DNA of 64,000 nt, taken from Streptomyces sp. V4I2 (GTDB lineage: Bacteria > Actinomycetota > Actinomycetes > Streptomycetales > Streptomycetaceae). Numbering within the stretch: position 1 is the stretch's first letter; every line of letters starts with the position of its first letter. Shown piece by piece: positions 29,894 through 38,344 of the stretch. Made by a program: the position numbers and the translations under genes. Under the pieces are notes generated by a model. It was not told the origin of the DNA. It was given only the letters and a program-made list of their open reading frames with translations, and did not search any database. The stretch lies in assembly GCF_030817655.1 (NCBI RefSeq), contig NZ_JAUSZM010000003.1:2914001-2978000 (forward strand), written 5' to 3'.

Positions 29894-31080
29894 CCCAGAC
29901 TCCCCTGACCGGCCTGCGCGTCCTCGACCTCGCCACCCTCTTCGCCGGCCCGCTCGCCGCCACGATGCTCGGCGACTTCGGCGCGGAGGTCATCAAGGTC
30001 GAGCACCCGACCAGACCCGACCCCTCCCGAGGCCACGGCCCGTCGAAGAACGGGGTGGGCCTGTGGTGGAAACTGCTCGGCCGTAACAAGCGCACGATCA
30101 CGCTGAACCTCTCCACACCCGGCGGCCGCGCCACCCTCCTCCGCCTCGCCGCCACCGCCGACGTCGTCATCGAGAACTTCCGCCCCGGCACCCTGGAGAA
30201 GTGGGACCTCGGCTGGGAGGAACTGTCGGCCGTCAACCCCCGTCTGGTCCTCACCCGCGTCACCGGCTTCGGCCAGTTCGGCCCCTACGCCCAACGCCCC
30301 GGCTTCGGCACCCTCGCCGAGGCGATGAGCGGCTTCGCCGCGATCACCGGCGAACCGGACGCGTCCCCGACGCTGCCGCCCTTCGGCCTGGCCGACTCGA
30401 TCGCGGGACTGGCGACGGCGTACGCCGTGATGACCGCGCTCGCCGCCCGCGACCGCACCGGCGAGGGCCAGGTCGTCGACATGGCGATCATCGAGCCGAT
30501 CCTGACCGTGCTGGGCCCGCAGCCGACCTGGTACGACCAGCTGGGCTACGTACAGGAACGCACCGGCAACCGATCCGCCAACAACGCCCCGCGCAACACC
30601 TACCGCACGGCGGACGGCAGTTGGGTGGCCGTCTCCACCTCCGCCCAGTCGATCGCCGAGCGCGTGATGCGGCTGGTCGGCCGCCCGGAGCTGATCGACG
30701 AGCCGTGGTTCGCCACCGGAGCCGAACGGGCGGCCCACTCCGACGTCCTCGACGAGGCGGTCGGCAGCTGGATCGCCGAGCGCACCCGCACCGAGGTCCT
30801 CGCCGCCTTCGAGAAGGCGGAGGCGGCCGTCGCCCCGATCCAGGACGTACGGGACGTGATGGCCGACCCGCAGTACCAGGCCCTCGACACCGTCACCACG
30901 GTCGACGACCCCGAACTGGGCCCCCTGCGCATGCAGAACGTCCTCTTCCGCCTCTCCGCCACCCCCGGCGCGATCCGCTGGACGGGCCGCCCGCACGGCG
31001 CGGACACGGTGGAGGTCCTGACCGAACTGGGCCTGACACCGGCGGACCTGGCGGCCCTGCGCGAGGAGGGCACGGTATGA
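29890..31080 (+). CDS. CaiB/BaiF-type (class III) CoA-transferase
   Basis: A 396-residue family III CoA-transferase. It begins with the typical LTGLRVLDLATLFAGPLAATMLGDFGAEVIKVEHP. GRNKRTITLNL follows, and the likely catalytic Asp lies in FGLADSIAGLATAYAVM. Such enzymes swap CoA between carboxylic acids through an aspartyl-CoA anhydride. It starts in an ATGA overlap with the PfkB gene and ends in the same way on the CitE-type lyase gene. That pairing occurs in C5-dicarboxylate pathways (citramalate, itaconate, mesaconate), so a similar role is possible; the true acid is unknown. Confidence 0.88.
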   Translation: MTQTPLTGLRVLDLATLFAGPLAATMLGDFGAEVIKVEHPTRPDPSRGHGPSKNGVGLWWKLLGRNKRTITLNLSTPGGRATLLRLAATADVVIENFRPGTLEKWDLGWEELSAVNPRLVLTRVTGFGQFGPYAQRPGFGTLAEAMSGFAAITGEPDASPTLPPFGLADSIAGLATAYAVMTALAARDRTGEGQVVDMAIIEPILTVLGPQPTWYDQLGYVQERTGNRSANNAPRNTYRTADGSWVAVSTSAQSIAERVMRLVGRPELIDEPWFATGAERAAHSDVLDEAVGSWIAERTRTEVLAAFEKAEAAVAPIQDVRDVMADPQYQALDTVTTVDDPELGPLRMQNVLFRLSATPGAIRWTGRPHGADTVEVLTELGLTPADLAALREEGTV

Positions 31081-31901
31081 CCCCACTCACCTGGCTCTAC
31101 GTCCCCGGCGACCGCCCGCACCTCGTCGCGAAGGCCCTGACCACCGGCGCCGACGTCGTCGTGATCGACCTGGAGGACGCGGTCGCCCCGGACCGCAAGG
31201 AGTACGCCCGCCAGGCCACCGCCGAACGCCTCTGTGAACGGCAGCCGGTACCGGTCCACGTCCGCGTGAACGCCCTGGACGGCCCGCTCGCCGCGGCGGA
31301 CCTGACGGCGGTCGCGGCCCTCCCGGGCGTCTGTGGCCTCCGCCTCCCCAAGGTGACCTCCCCCGAGCAGATCATCCGCGTCGCCGAAGCAGCAGCCCCC
31401 GCCGACGGCGGCGCACCCCCGCTCCACGCCCTCCTGGAAACGGCCCTGGGCATCGAACGCGCCCACGCCATCGCCTCCGCACACCCCGCCCTGCGGGGCA
31501 TCGCCCTCGGCGAGACGGACCTCCGCGCCGACCTGGGCGTACGCGAGGACACGGGCCTCGACTGGTCCCGCTCCCGCGTGGTCGTCGCCGCCCGCGCGGC
31601 GGGCCTCGCCCCACCGCCCCAGTCCGTCCACCCCGACATCCGCGACCTGGACACCCTCGCCGCCTCCTGCGCCCACGGCCGCACCCTCGGCTTCCTCGGC
31701 CGCGGCGCCCTCCACCCCCGCCAACTCCCGGTCATCGAGCGGGCCTACCTCCCCACGGCCCGGGAGATCGAGGAAGCGGAGACGATCGTCAAGGCGGCCG
31801 TCACGGACCAGGGCGCCCAGGCCCTGCCGGACGGAACATTCATCGACGCGGCGGTGGTGGCAGCCGCACAGCGAACCCTCTCACTGGCCCGCCGGACCTA
31901 G
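31077..31901 (+). CDS. HpcH/HpaI aldolase / CitE-like citramalyl- or malyl-CoA lyase
   Basis: A 274-residue TIM-barrel lyase of the CitE family. Motifs are LYVPGDRPHLVAKAL, VVIDLEDAVAPDRK, ALLETALGIERAHAIA, ALGETDLRADLG and QSVHPDIRD. These hold the Mg ion and the 3-hydroxyacyl-CoA substrate, which is split to acetyl-CoA or propionyl-CoA plus a 2-oxoacid. The citE acyl-carrier (CitD) and CitF partners are absent, so this is a stand-alone CoA-ester lyase. It is the last gene of the ARH operon and is followed by a strong hairpin. Confidence 0.86.
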   Translation: MTPLTWLYVPGDRPHLVAKALTTGADVVVIDLEDAVAPDRKEYARQATAERLCERQPVPVHVRVNALDGPLAAADLTAVAALPGVCGLRLPKVTSPEQIIRVAEAAAPADGGAPPLHALLETALGIERAHAIASAHPALRGIALGETDLRADLGVREDTGLDWSRSRVVVAARAAGLAPPPQSVHPDIRDLDTLAASCAHGRTLGFLGRGALHPRQLPVIERAYLPTAREIEEAETIVKAAVTDQGAQALPDGTFIDAAVVAAAQRTLSLARRT

Positions 31902-31910
31902 CCCCACACG

Positions 31911-31949
31911 CGATGAGGGCGCCCAGGAAGATCCCGGGCGCCCTCATCG
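31911..31949. terminator. Bidirectional terminator between the ARH operon and lgt
   Basis: CGATGAGGGCGCCC (31911-31924) pairs perfectly with GGGCGCCCTCATCG (31936-31949) over 14 bp with an 11-nt loop. It lies between two convergent stops (31901 and 31965), as expected for a terminator serving both strands. Confidence 0.88.
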
Positions 31950-31964
31950 ACGTACAACCGACCG

Positions 31965-32942
31965 TCAGGTCTTCTTCCCCGACCCGGCCTCGTCCTTCTC
32001 CGCGGCCTCTTCGGCCTTCGCGGCAGCCTTCTCCTCGGCCTTCGCGTCGGACACCTCGGTCTCACCACCGCTGTCGTCCTCGGCCCCGGCGCCGGAGGCA
32101 CCGTCACCATCGGTTCCGTCGTCGGAGGCACCCGGCTCGACCACGGTCTCGCGTCCCGGCCGCTTCTTCGCCGACAGCACGAGGTAGACCACCGCGAGCA
32201 CGAACACGACCAGCGCGGTCCAGTTGTTCAGGCGCAGGCCCAGGATGTGGTGGGCGTCGTCGACGCGCAGGTACTCGATCCAGAACCGGCCCACGCAGTA
32301 CGCGGCGACGTACAGCGCGAACGCCCGCCCGTGGCCCAGCTTGAAGCGGCGGTCGGCCCAGATGACGAGGAGGGCGACGCCGATGCACCACAGCGACTCG
32401 TACAGGAACGTCGGGTGGTAGTAGCCGGGCACCCGGCCGTCCGCGGAGGACGTGATGTGCAGGGCCCAGGGGAGGTCGGTCTCCTTGCCGTACAGCTCCT
32501 GGTTGAACCAGTTGCCCCAGCGGCCGATCGCCTGGGCGAGGGCGATGCCGGGGGCGAGGGCGTCGGCCCAGGCGGGCAGCGGGATGCCCCGGCGGCGGCA
32601 GCCGATCCACGCACCCACCGCGCCGAGCGCGATCGCGCCCCAGATGCCGAGGCCGCCCTCCCAGATCTTGAAGGCGTCCACCCAGTCACGGCCCTCGCTG
32701 AAGTACAGCTCGTAGTCCGTGATCACGTGGTAGAGCCGGCCGCCGACGAGACCGAACGGCACGGCCCAGACCGCGATGTCGGCCACCGTGCCGGCCCGCC
32801 CGCCCCGGGCGAGCCAGCGCTTGTTGCCGAGCCAGACGGCTACGAAGACGCCGATGATGATGCAGAACGCGTAGCCGCGCAGCGGAATAGGGCCGATGTA
32901 CAGCACCCCGCGCGACGGGCTGGGAATGTAGGCAAGTTCCAT
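31965..32942 (-). CDS. lgt: Prolipoprotein diacylglyceryl transferase
   Basis: A 325-residue membrane enzyme that attaches diacylglycerol to the lipobox Cys of prolipoproteins. It has about seven helices and the signature AQAIGRWGNWFNQELYG; GGRLYHVITDYELYF and FLYESLWCIG are further family positions. The E. coli HGGL motif reads IWGAI here, a change common in actinobacteria. Residues from about 265 form a hydrophilic acidic/lysine-alanine tail that is not part of the catalytic fold. The ATG at 32942 gives MELAYIPSPSRGV, the usual N-terminus. Confidence 0.93.
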   Translation of the reverse strand: MELAYIPSPSRGVLYIGPIPLRGYAFCIIIGVFVAVWLGNKRWLARGGRAGTVADIAVWAVPFGLVGGRLYHVITDYELYFSEGRDWVDAFKIWEGGLGIWGAIALGAVGAWIGCRRRGIPLPAWADALAPGIALAQAIGRWGNWFNQELYGKETDLPWALHITSSADGRVPGYYHPTFLYESLWCIGVALLVIWADRRFKLGHGRAFALYVAAYCVGRFWIEYLRVDDAHHILGLRLNNWTALVVFVLAVVYLVLSAKKRPGRETVVEPGASDDGTDGDGASGAGAEDDSGGETEVSDAKAEEKAAAKAEEAAEKDEAGSGKKT

Positions 32943-33037
32943 GGCAGTGTCGACGCTACCCTGCCGGACCGGGCCCACGGCAGGCGGCCCGGCTACGGGT
33001 CCATAACGGGCGGGGGCGGAACCTCCTCACCCACTGG

Positions 33038-33814
33038 TCACGCCTTGTCGGCCTCCTGCACCAGCTGCTTCAGCTTCGCCGGGGTCATCGTCTGGTCCTG
33101 GTAGATGTTCTTGCCGTTCAGGATCACGGTCGGCGTGCCGCTGAAGCCGCCGTTGCGGAAGGCGGCGGCGGACTTCTCGACCCAGCTGTTGTGGGTGCCC
33201 TTCTCGACACACGTACGGAACGCCGCCGTGTCGAGGCCGTCGACCTTGCCGGCCAGCTCGAGGAGCTTGCTGTTCTCGGCGAAGGCGTCGTCGGTCTCCG
33301 CGGGCTGGTTGTCGAACAGCACGTCGTGGTACGCCGTGAACTTGCCGACGTCCTGGGCGCAGGCCGCCGCGTTGGCCGCGGTGCGGGAGCCGGTGCCGCC
33401 CATGTTGCCGTCGATGATCGTCGCCAGGTGGTACTCCACCTTCAGCTGGCCGGAGTTCGTCAGCTCGTGGATCACCGGCCGGTACGCCGTCTCGAAGGCC
33501 TTGCAGGCCGGGCAGCGGAAGTCCTCCCAGACGGTGAGCGTCGACTTGGCGCTCTCCTTGCCGGCCGGGATGGCCAGGCTGTCCTTGCCCTGGGCCCCCG
33601 AGGGCACCACGACCGGACCCGCGGAGTCGCTGCCGTCGTCCTTGCCCGCGTTCGCCGCGACCACGCCGATCACCGCCGCGAGGCCCAGGACGCAGACCAC
33701 GCTCGCGCCCACGATCAGCACCCGGCGCCGCTTCTCCGCGGACTTCTGTTTCTCGCGCTCCTCCGCCAGCCGCTCCCGGGCGGTGCGCTTTCCCTCTCGA
33801 TTCTTCTCGCTCAC
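33038..33814 (-). CDS. DsbA-family thioredoxin-like protein, membrane anchored
   Basis: A 258-residue protein. A charged cytoplasmic head (1-30) and one membrane helix (about 31-54) are followed by an extracytoplasmic thioredoxin fold with the active site CPAC (Cys101, Cys104, in VWEDFRCPACKAFE). The C-terminal FSGTPTVILNG contains the cis-proline. It likely oxidises or isomerises disulfides in exported proteins. The GTG start at 33814 gives the SEKNREGKRTARERL head common in streptomycetes; the ribosome binding site is weak and an 18-codon longer form is possible. It sits between trpA and lgt, possibly read from the trp operon. Confidence 0.85.
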   Translation of the reverse strand: MSEKNREGKRTARERLAEEREKQKSAEKRRRVLIVGASVVCVLGLAAVIGVVAANAGKDDGSDSAGPVVVPSGAQGKDSLAIPAGKESAKSTLTVWEDFRCPACKAFETAYRPVIHELTNSGQLKVEYHLATIIDGNMGGTGSRTAANAAACAQDVGKFTAYHDVLFDNQPAETDDAFAENSKLLELAGKVDGLDTAAFRTCVEKGTHNSWVEKSAAAFRNGGFSGTPTVILNGKNIYQDQTMTPAKLKQLVQEADKA

Positions 33815-33903
33815 ATCCCGCAGAACGAACCGGGAAGGCGCACCGCGCCTCCCCGGTCCCAGGTCCACCCGTTCGAGTGACCCGTACGGAATGTCCTGCC
33901 TTG

Positions 33904-34722
33904 TTACGCCTTTCCGCGCACGCCCTTGGCGAGCTCACCGGCGAGCGCGTGGACCGCCTCGACCCCGGCGGCGTCGTCCGGCGCGTCCAGCATCCGCTTG
34001 ACGAAGGCCGAGCCGACGATCACGCCGTCGGCGAAGCCGGCGACCTCGGCGGCCTGAGCCGCGTCCGACACGCCGAGACCGACGCAGACCGGCAGGTCCG
34101 TGCCGGTGGCGCGGGTGCGCTCGACCAGGTCCTGGGCCTGCGCGTCGACCGACGCGCGGGTGCCGGTGACGCCCATGAGCGAGGCGGCGTAGACGAAACC
34201 GCTGCCCGCCGCGGTGATCTTGGCGAGCCGCTCGTCCTTGCTGCTGGGCGCCACCACGAATACCGTCGCGAGCCCGTGCTTCTCCGCGTGCTCCCTCCAC
34301 AGCGCCGACTCCTGCACCGGCAGGTCGGGCAGGATGCACCCGGCGCCGCCCGCCTCGGCGAGCTCGGCGGTGAAGCGCTCGACGCCGTAGCGGTCGATCG
34401 GGTTCCAGTACGTCATCACGAGCACCGGCTTGCCGGTCGCCGCGTGCGCCTCGCGGACCGTCCGCATGACGTCCGCGATCTTGACGCCGCCGCGCAGGGC
34501 GATGTCGTCAGCGGTCTGGATGACCGGGCCGTCGAGGACCGGGTCACTGTGCGGCAGGCCCACCTCGACGATGTCGGCGCCGCCGTCGAAGACGGCCTTG
34601 ATCGCCTCGATGCCGCCGTCCACGGTCGGGAACCCGGCCGGGAGGTAGGCGATGAGAGCGGAACGCCCCTCCGCCTTGGCAGTGGCGAGGGTGTCGGCCA
34701 GCAGTTGGATGTTGCCGCTCAC
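33904..34722 (-). CDS. trpA: Tryptophan synthase alpha chain
   Basis: A 272-residue TIM-barrel enzyme that cleaves indole-3-glycerol phosphate to indole and glyceraldehyde 3-phosphate. The catalytic Glu53 lies in [12 protein letters not shown] and Asp64 in VLDGP, with the spacing of the Salmonella pair Glu49/Asp60. The VMTYWNPI motif and the phosphate-site glycines near the C-terminus are present. The GTG start at 34722 overlaps the trpB stop (GTGA), which couples both subunits of the synthase. It is the last trp gene of the operon. Confidence 0.96.
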   Translation of the reverse strand: MSGNIQLLADTLATAKAEGRSALIAYLPAGFPTVDGGIEAIKAVFDGGADIVEVGLPHSDPVLDGPVIQTADDIALRGGVKIADVMRTVREAHAATGKPVLVMTYWNPIDRYGVERFTAELAEAGGAGCILPDLPVQESALWREHAEKHGLATVFVVAPSSKDERLAKITAAGSGFVYAASLMGVTGTRASVDAQAQDLVERTRATGTDLPVCVGLGVSDAAQAAEVAGFADGVIVGSAFVKRMLDAPDDAAGVEAVHALAGELAKGVRGKA

Positions 34723-36005
34723 TTGGCGTCCCCCTCGATCTCGGCGGTGTCGCTGTCCTGGTCGGCGGCGACCTCGGCGTCGGTGTCGTACAGGTCGAAG
34801 TAGCGGGCAGCCGTGTCCATGTCCTTGTCGCCGCGGCCGGACAGGTTGACCACGATCAGCCCGTCCTTGCCCAGCTCCCGGCCGACCTCCAGGGCACCGG
34901 CCAGCGCGTGGGCGCTCTCGATGGCCGGGATGATGCCCTCGGTCCGCGACAGCAGGAGCAGGGCCTGCATGGCAGCGTCGTCGGTGACCGCGCGGTACTC
35001 GCCGCGGCCGCTGTCCTTGAGGTAGGAGTGCTCGGGGCCGATGCCGGGGTAGTCGAGCCCGGCCGAGATCGAGTACGGCTCGGTGATCTGGCCTTCCTCG
35101 TCCTGGAGGACGTACGACCGCGACCCGTGCAGGATGCCGGGCTCGCCGGCGGTCAGGGTGGCCGCGTGCTCGCCGGTCTCCACGCCGTGCCCGGCGGGCT
35201 CGCAGCCGACGAGGCGTACGTCCGCGTCCGGGATGAAGGCGTGGAACAGGCCGATGGCGTTGGAGCCGCCGCCGACACAGGCGATGGCGGCGTCGGGGAG
35301 ACGGCCGGCGCGCTCCAGGATCTGGCGGCGGGCCTCGACGCCGATCACCCGGTGGAAGTCGCGCACCATGGCCGGGAAGGGGTGCGGTCCGGCCACGGTC
35401 CCGAACAGGTAGTGGGTGTGGTCGACGTTGGCGACCCAGTCGCGGAACGCCTCGTTGATCGCGTCCTTCAGCGTGCGGCTGCCGGACTTCACGGCGATGA
35501 CCTCGGCGCCGAGCATGCGCATCCGGGCCACGTTGAGGGCCTGGCGCTTGGTGTCGATCTCGCCCATGTAGATGGTGCACTCGAGCCCGAACAGCGCGCA
35601 GGCGGTGGCGGTCGCTACGCCGTGCTGACCGGCGCCGGTCTCCGCGATGACGCGCGTCTTGCCCATGCGCTTGGTGAGCAGCGCCTGGCCGAGCACGTTG
35701 TTGATCTTGTGCGAGCCGGTGTGGTTGAGGTCTTCGCGCTTGAGGAACACCCGGGCGCCACCGGCGTGTTCGGCGAACCGCCGCACCTCAGTCAGGGAGC
35801 TGGGCCGGCCGGTGTAGTGGACGAGGAGGTCGTCGAGCTCGCGCGCGAACTCGGGGTCCCCCTTCGCCTTCTCGTACTCGACGGCGACCTCGTCCACGGC
35901 GGCGACGAGGGCCTCCGGGATGAACTTGCCGCCGAACGCGCCGAAGTAGCCTTCGGCGCTGGGGATGCGACCCTCGGGGTCGGGGATGAAGAACTCGCTG
36001 GGCAT
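34719..36005 (-). CDS. trpB: Tryptophan synthase beta chain
   Basis: A 428-residue PLP enzyme that joins indole with serine. The PLP lysine is Lys100 in [16 protein letters not shown]. The phosphate loop GGGSNAIG and the catalytic Glu region ETGAGQHG are present. The C-terminus carries an extra acidic tail of about 20 residues after [10 protein letters not shown] 113-nt gap separates it from trpM, longer than other gaps in the operon and partly filled by a dispersed repeat. It overlaps trpA by 4 nt. Confidence 0.97.
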   Translation of the reverse strand: MPSEFFIPDPEGRIPSAEGYFGAFGGKFIPEALVAAVDEVAVEYEKAKGDPEFARELDDLLVHYTGRPSSLTEVRRFAEHAGGARVFLKREDLNHTGSHKINNVLGQALLTKRMGKTRVIAETGAGQHGVATATACALFGLECTIYMGEIDTKRQALNVARMRMLGAEVIAVKSGSRTLKDAINEAFRDWVANVDHTHYLFGTVAGPHPFPAMVRDFHRVIGVEARRQILERAGRLPDAAIACVGGGSNAIGLFHAFIPDADVRLVGCEPAGHGVETGEHAATLTAGEPGILHGSRSYVLQDEEGQITEPYSISAGLDYPGIGPEHSYLKDSGRGEYRAVTDDAAMQALLLLSRTEGIIPAIESAHALAGALEVGRELGKDGLIVVNLSGRGDKDMDTAARYFDLYDTDAEVAADQDSDTAEIEGDAK

Positions 36006-36118
36006 GCGGAAACCTCACGGTGAGTGCGGGAAAGACACCTGTTCGCCGTGGGGGCGGGGTTGTCGGGCGGCCCCAGGCCGTCCGTGGCTTATCGCGCGCA
36101 CGCGGCGGAGCCGCATGT

Positions 36119-36310
36119 TCAGAACTGCCCCGCGCCCCTGACGGGGCGCTGCCATCGCATGCCGTTCACTTGCCCCGGCTCGTCACCGATGACGTACCGG
36201 ACCCGGCGCCCGTGCACCCTGCGCGCGGGCGCGCGGCAGCCCCGGGGGCGGCAGCCGCGCGCCAGGCGGGCGTACCGGTCCGGGGTCGTCAGGGTGATCG
36301 GGAGCGTCAT
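36119..36310 (-). CDS. trpM: TrpM, small modulator of Trp synthesis and development
   Basis: A 63-residue, arginine-rich protein (MTLPITLTTPDRYARLARG) between trpC and trpB. This is the position of trpM (trpX, SCO2038) in Streptomyces coelicolor, where loss of the gene was reported to alter tryptophan biosynthesis and differentiation. No known domain is visible. Two Cys residues (GCRPRGC) lie mid-protein. The last ten or so codons (WQRPVRGAGQF) are formed by a dispersed hairpin repeat, so the C-terminus may vary between species. The gap to trpC is 21 nt. Confidence 0.85.
   Translation of the reverse strand: MTLPITLTTPDRYARLARGCRPRGCRAPARRVHGRRVRYVIGDEPGQVNGMRWQRPVRGAGQF
36122..36149 (-). repeat. 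Hairpin repeat forming the 3' end of trpM
   Basis: GCGCCCC / GGGGCGC is a perfect 7-bp stem with a 4-nt loop (36132-36149), followed on the minus strand by a GGGG-rich arm. The first 11 bases match the repeat copies at 38244 and 48668. It could fold in the mRNA just before the trpM stop and ahead of trpB. Confidence 0.65.
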
Positions 36311-36331
36311 CGGGGTCAGCCTAGCGAACCG

Positions 36332-37141
36332 TCAGCTGCGGCCGTGCCGGAGGGCGGGGTGTTCGCCCGCCGCCACCAGGTCGGCGACCGCCGTCTTGGG
36401 GTCCTTGCCGGTCACCAGGGACTCGCCCACCAGGACCGCGTCGGCGCCGGCGTTGGCGTACGCGATGAGGTCGTGCGGGCCGCGGATGCCGGATTCGGCG
36501 ATCTTGACGACGTTGTTCGGGATCTCCGGGGCCACCCGCTCGAAGGTCGTGCGGTCGACCTCCAGGGTCTTCAGGTTGCGGGCGTTGACGCCGATCACCT
36601 TGGCGCCCGCGTCCACCGCGCGCTCCACCTCGTCCTCGTCGTGCACCTCGACGAGCGGGGTGAGCCCGATGGACTCGGCGCGCTCGATGAGGGACTCCAG
36701 GGCCGGCTGGTCCAGGGCGGCGACGATGAGCAGCACGAGGTCGGCGCCGTAGGCCCGGGCCTCCCACAGCTGGTACGAGGTGACGACGAAGTCCTTGCGC
36801 AGGACGGGGATGTCCACCCGCGCGCGGACCGCCTCCAGGTCGGCCAGCGAGCCGCCGAAGCGGCGCTCCTCGGTCAGTACGGAGATGACGGCCGCGCCGC
36901 CCGCCTCGTAGTCCGCGGCCAGGCCGGCCGGGTCGGCGATCGCGGCCAGCGCGCCCTTGGACGGGCTGGAGCGCTTGACCTCGCAGATGACCTTGACGCC
37001 GTCGCCCCTGAGGGCGGCCAGTCCGTCCTTGGCCGCGGGAGCCTTCGCAGCGCGCTCCTTGAGCTCGTCGAGGCTGACGCGCGCCTGCCGTTCCGCGAGG
37101 TCGGCACGGACTCCGTCGATGATCTCGTCGAGCACACTCAC
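36332..37141 (-). CDS. trpC: Indole-3-glycerol-phosphate synthase
   Basis: A 269-residue TIM-barrel enzyme that closes the indole ring from CdRP. Catalytic and substrate positions are visible in [41 protein letters not shown] and the phosphate site AESGIRG. The GTG at 37141 lies 8 nt after GGAAGGGGG and gives the normal family length; a frame 18 codons longer begins at another GTG without support. It heads the trpC-trpM-trpB-trpA unit, and the 165-nt gap upstream should hold its own promoter. Confidence 0.95.
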   Translation of the reverse strand: MSVLDEIIDGVRADLAERQARVSLDELKERAAKAPAAKDGLAALRGDGVKVICEVKRSSPSKGALAAIADPAGLAADYEAGGAAVISVLTEERRFGGSLADLEAVRARVDIPVLRKDFVVTSYQLWEARAYGADLVLLIVAALDQPALESLIERAESIGLTPLVEVHDEDEVERAVDAGAKVIGVNARNLKTLEVDRTTFERVAPEIPNNVVKIAESGIRGPHDLIAYANAGADAVLVGESLVTGKDPKTAVADLVAAGEHPALRHGRS

Positions 37142-37306
37142 GCGAGCGGCCCCCTTCCAGACGGTTGACTGTTCAAGCGGTTGAGCTTCTGTCACCGGAC
37201 CGGCTCAGCAGACGAAACCGGTGGTCACTCCGATGGTATCCGGAGGAGGGCGTAGGCCTCGCATCCAGTTGACGCCGGTCCCACTACCTGGACCTTCGCG
37301 AATTGA
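37142..37306 (-). promoter_or_regulatory. Probable trpC promoter region
   Basis: This 165-nt gap between the DUF2752 gene and trpC is the largest break before the trpCMBA genes. It contains TTGATC near 37304 (minus strand), but no clear paired -10 element, T-box or leader peptide rich in Trp codons was found. Confidence 0.35.
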
Positions 37307-37762
37307 TCAAGGGTGTAGCCAGCCACCGAAGGGCAGGTTCCGGACAACCGTGAAGACCAGCACCAACGCGCCGAGACTCCACAGCTGCACCGGCCCGAGA
37401 ACGATCCTCGCCGGCCGCCCGCGCACCGCACGGACCACCCAGACGGTCCACACCACCGCGAAGGCGAAGTAGCCGACGACGGCCAGCGCGTTGTCGCCGA
37501 GCGCCGCGACGAAGTCCCCGTGGACGAAGGCGTGCGCGCTGCGCAGCCCGCCGCAGCCGGGGCAGTAGATGCCCGTGAGGCGCAACAACGGGCAGACCGG
37601 GTAGTGGCCGGGCTGGTTGGGGTCGACGGTCCCCACGTACCCGAAGGCCCCGACGACCGCCGCGAGCACTCCCGCGGGCACGGCCAGCCGCCCCAGCACG
37701 GACCCCCCGTCGGAGGGCTGTGTCCCAGGGGTGCCCGGGGTCCTCTGGCTGTCGGCGTTCAC
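37307..37762 (-). CDS. DUF2752 membrane protein
   Basis: A 151-residue protein with three to four hydrophobic segments (about 28-50, 88-112, 125-145). The DUF2752 signature is CPLLRLTGIYCPGCGGLRSAHAFVHGD, with its four cysteines. The GTG at 37762 opens the protein; the next upstream gene on this strand starts far enough away. Function is unknown. The Cys pattern could bind metal or a cofactor. It belongs to a group of three small membrane proteins that lie between trpE and trpC. Confidence 0.8.
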   Translation of the reverse strand: MNADSQRTPGTPGTQPSDGGSVLGRLAVPAGVLAAVVGAFGYVGTVDPNQPGHYPVCPLLRLTGIYCPGCGGLRSAHAFVHGDFVAALGDNALAVVGYFAFAVVWTVWVVRAVRGRPARIVLGPVQLWSLGALVLVFTVVRNLPFGGWLHP

Positions 37763-37853
37763 GCTGGCATTGTGCCCTGCGCGGGTCCCCGGGCGCGCGT
37801 GAGGGGCGGCCCCGGCGTCATGCCGGGCCGCCCCTCCACGAAGGCGTACGCGA

Positions 37854-38105
37854 TCAGCTCTCGACGCTCGCCGGCTCGCGCTCGTCCGTGACCTGGTGCG
37901 GGGTGTGGGTGTTCTTCGGCTGGCCCAGGCCCATCGCCCGCATGATCCAGCCGACCACGCCACCGAGGACCACGATCACCAGGCCGCCCCAGAAGCCCGC
38001 CGGCTGGGCCAGCACCATGAAGGCGCCGGAGACGGTGAAACCGATGAAGGCGATGATGACACCGGTCCAGGCGGCCGGGGTGTGACCGTGGCTGCTGCCC
38101 GCCAT
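37854..38105 (-). CDS. HGxxPAAW-family small membrane protein
   Basis: An 83-residue protein with the family-defining HGHTPAAW near residue 7, followed by two membrane helices (about 14-35 and 39-60) and a short hydrophilic tail. The ATG at 38105 has GAGGAG upstream; the frame extends 17 codons further without support. This family occurs in actinobacteria next to trp genes. No biochemical role is known. Confidence 0.82.
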   Translation of the reverse strand: MAGSSHGHTPAAWTGVIIAFIGFTVSGAFMVLAQPAGFWGGLVIVVLGGVVGWIMRAMGLGQPKNTHTPHQVTDEREPASVES

Positions 38106-38243
38106 GACTTGCTCCTCGTTGCTGTGTACCTGTCTGAGCCGGACGCTCAAGCCCATTGTTCCGCACGCGCGCGTGCCGGGTGCCCGGGGGTCGCCCCTCG
38201 CGCGTCGGAGGCTGTCCGTGTGGGAGGTACGGGTCCTGCCTCA

Positions 38244-38271
38244 GGGGCGCGGGGAACTGCGCGACCAGCCC
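38244..38271. repeat. Dispersed Streptomyces repeat (copy 1)
   Basis: GGGGCGCGGGGAACTGCGCG followed by ACCAGCCC. It matches the copy at 48668-48695 at 27 of 28 positions. It lies in the 239-nt gap between two small membrane-protein genes, which otherwise shows no gene. Confidence 0.85.
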
Positions 38272-38344
38272 TCAACGCACCCGCACCCGGCAGATCACCG
38301 AACCCCCACCCCCGTAGCCGCTTGACCGCGCGACCGCCGGAGGC

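Noticed and set aside
36040..36118. Transcription terminator between trpM and trpB
   Set aside because: The region is repeat-derived and partly palindromic, but a true terminator here would cut off trpB and trpA. Only the hairpin in trpM is reported, as a repeat.
37142..37306. trp leader peptide or T-box upstream of trpC
   Set aside because: No short frame with adjacent Trp codons and no T-box features were found.
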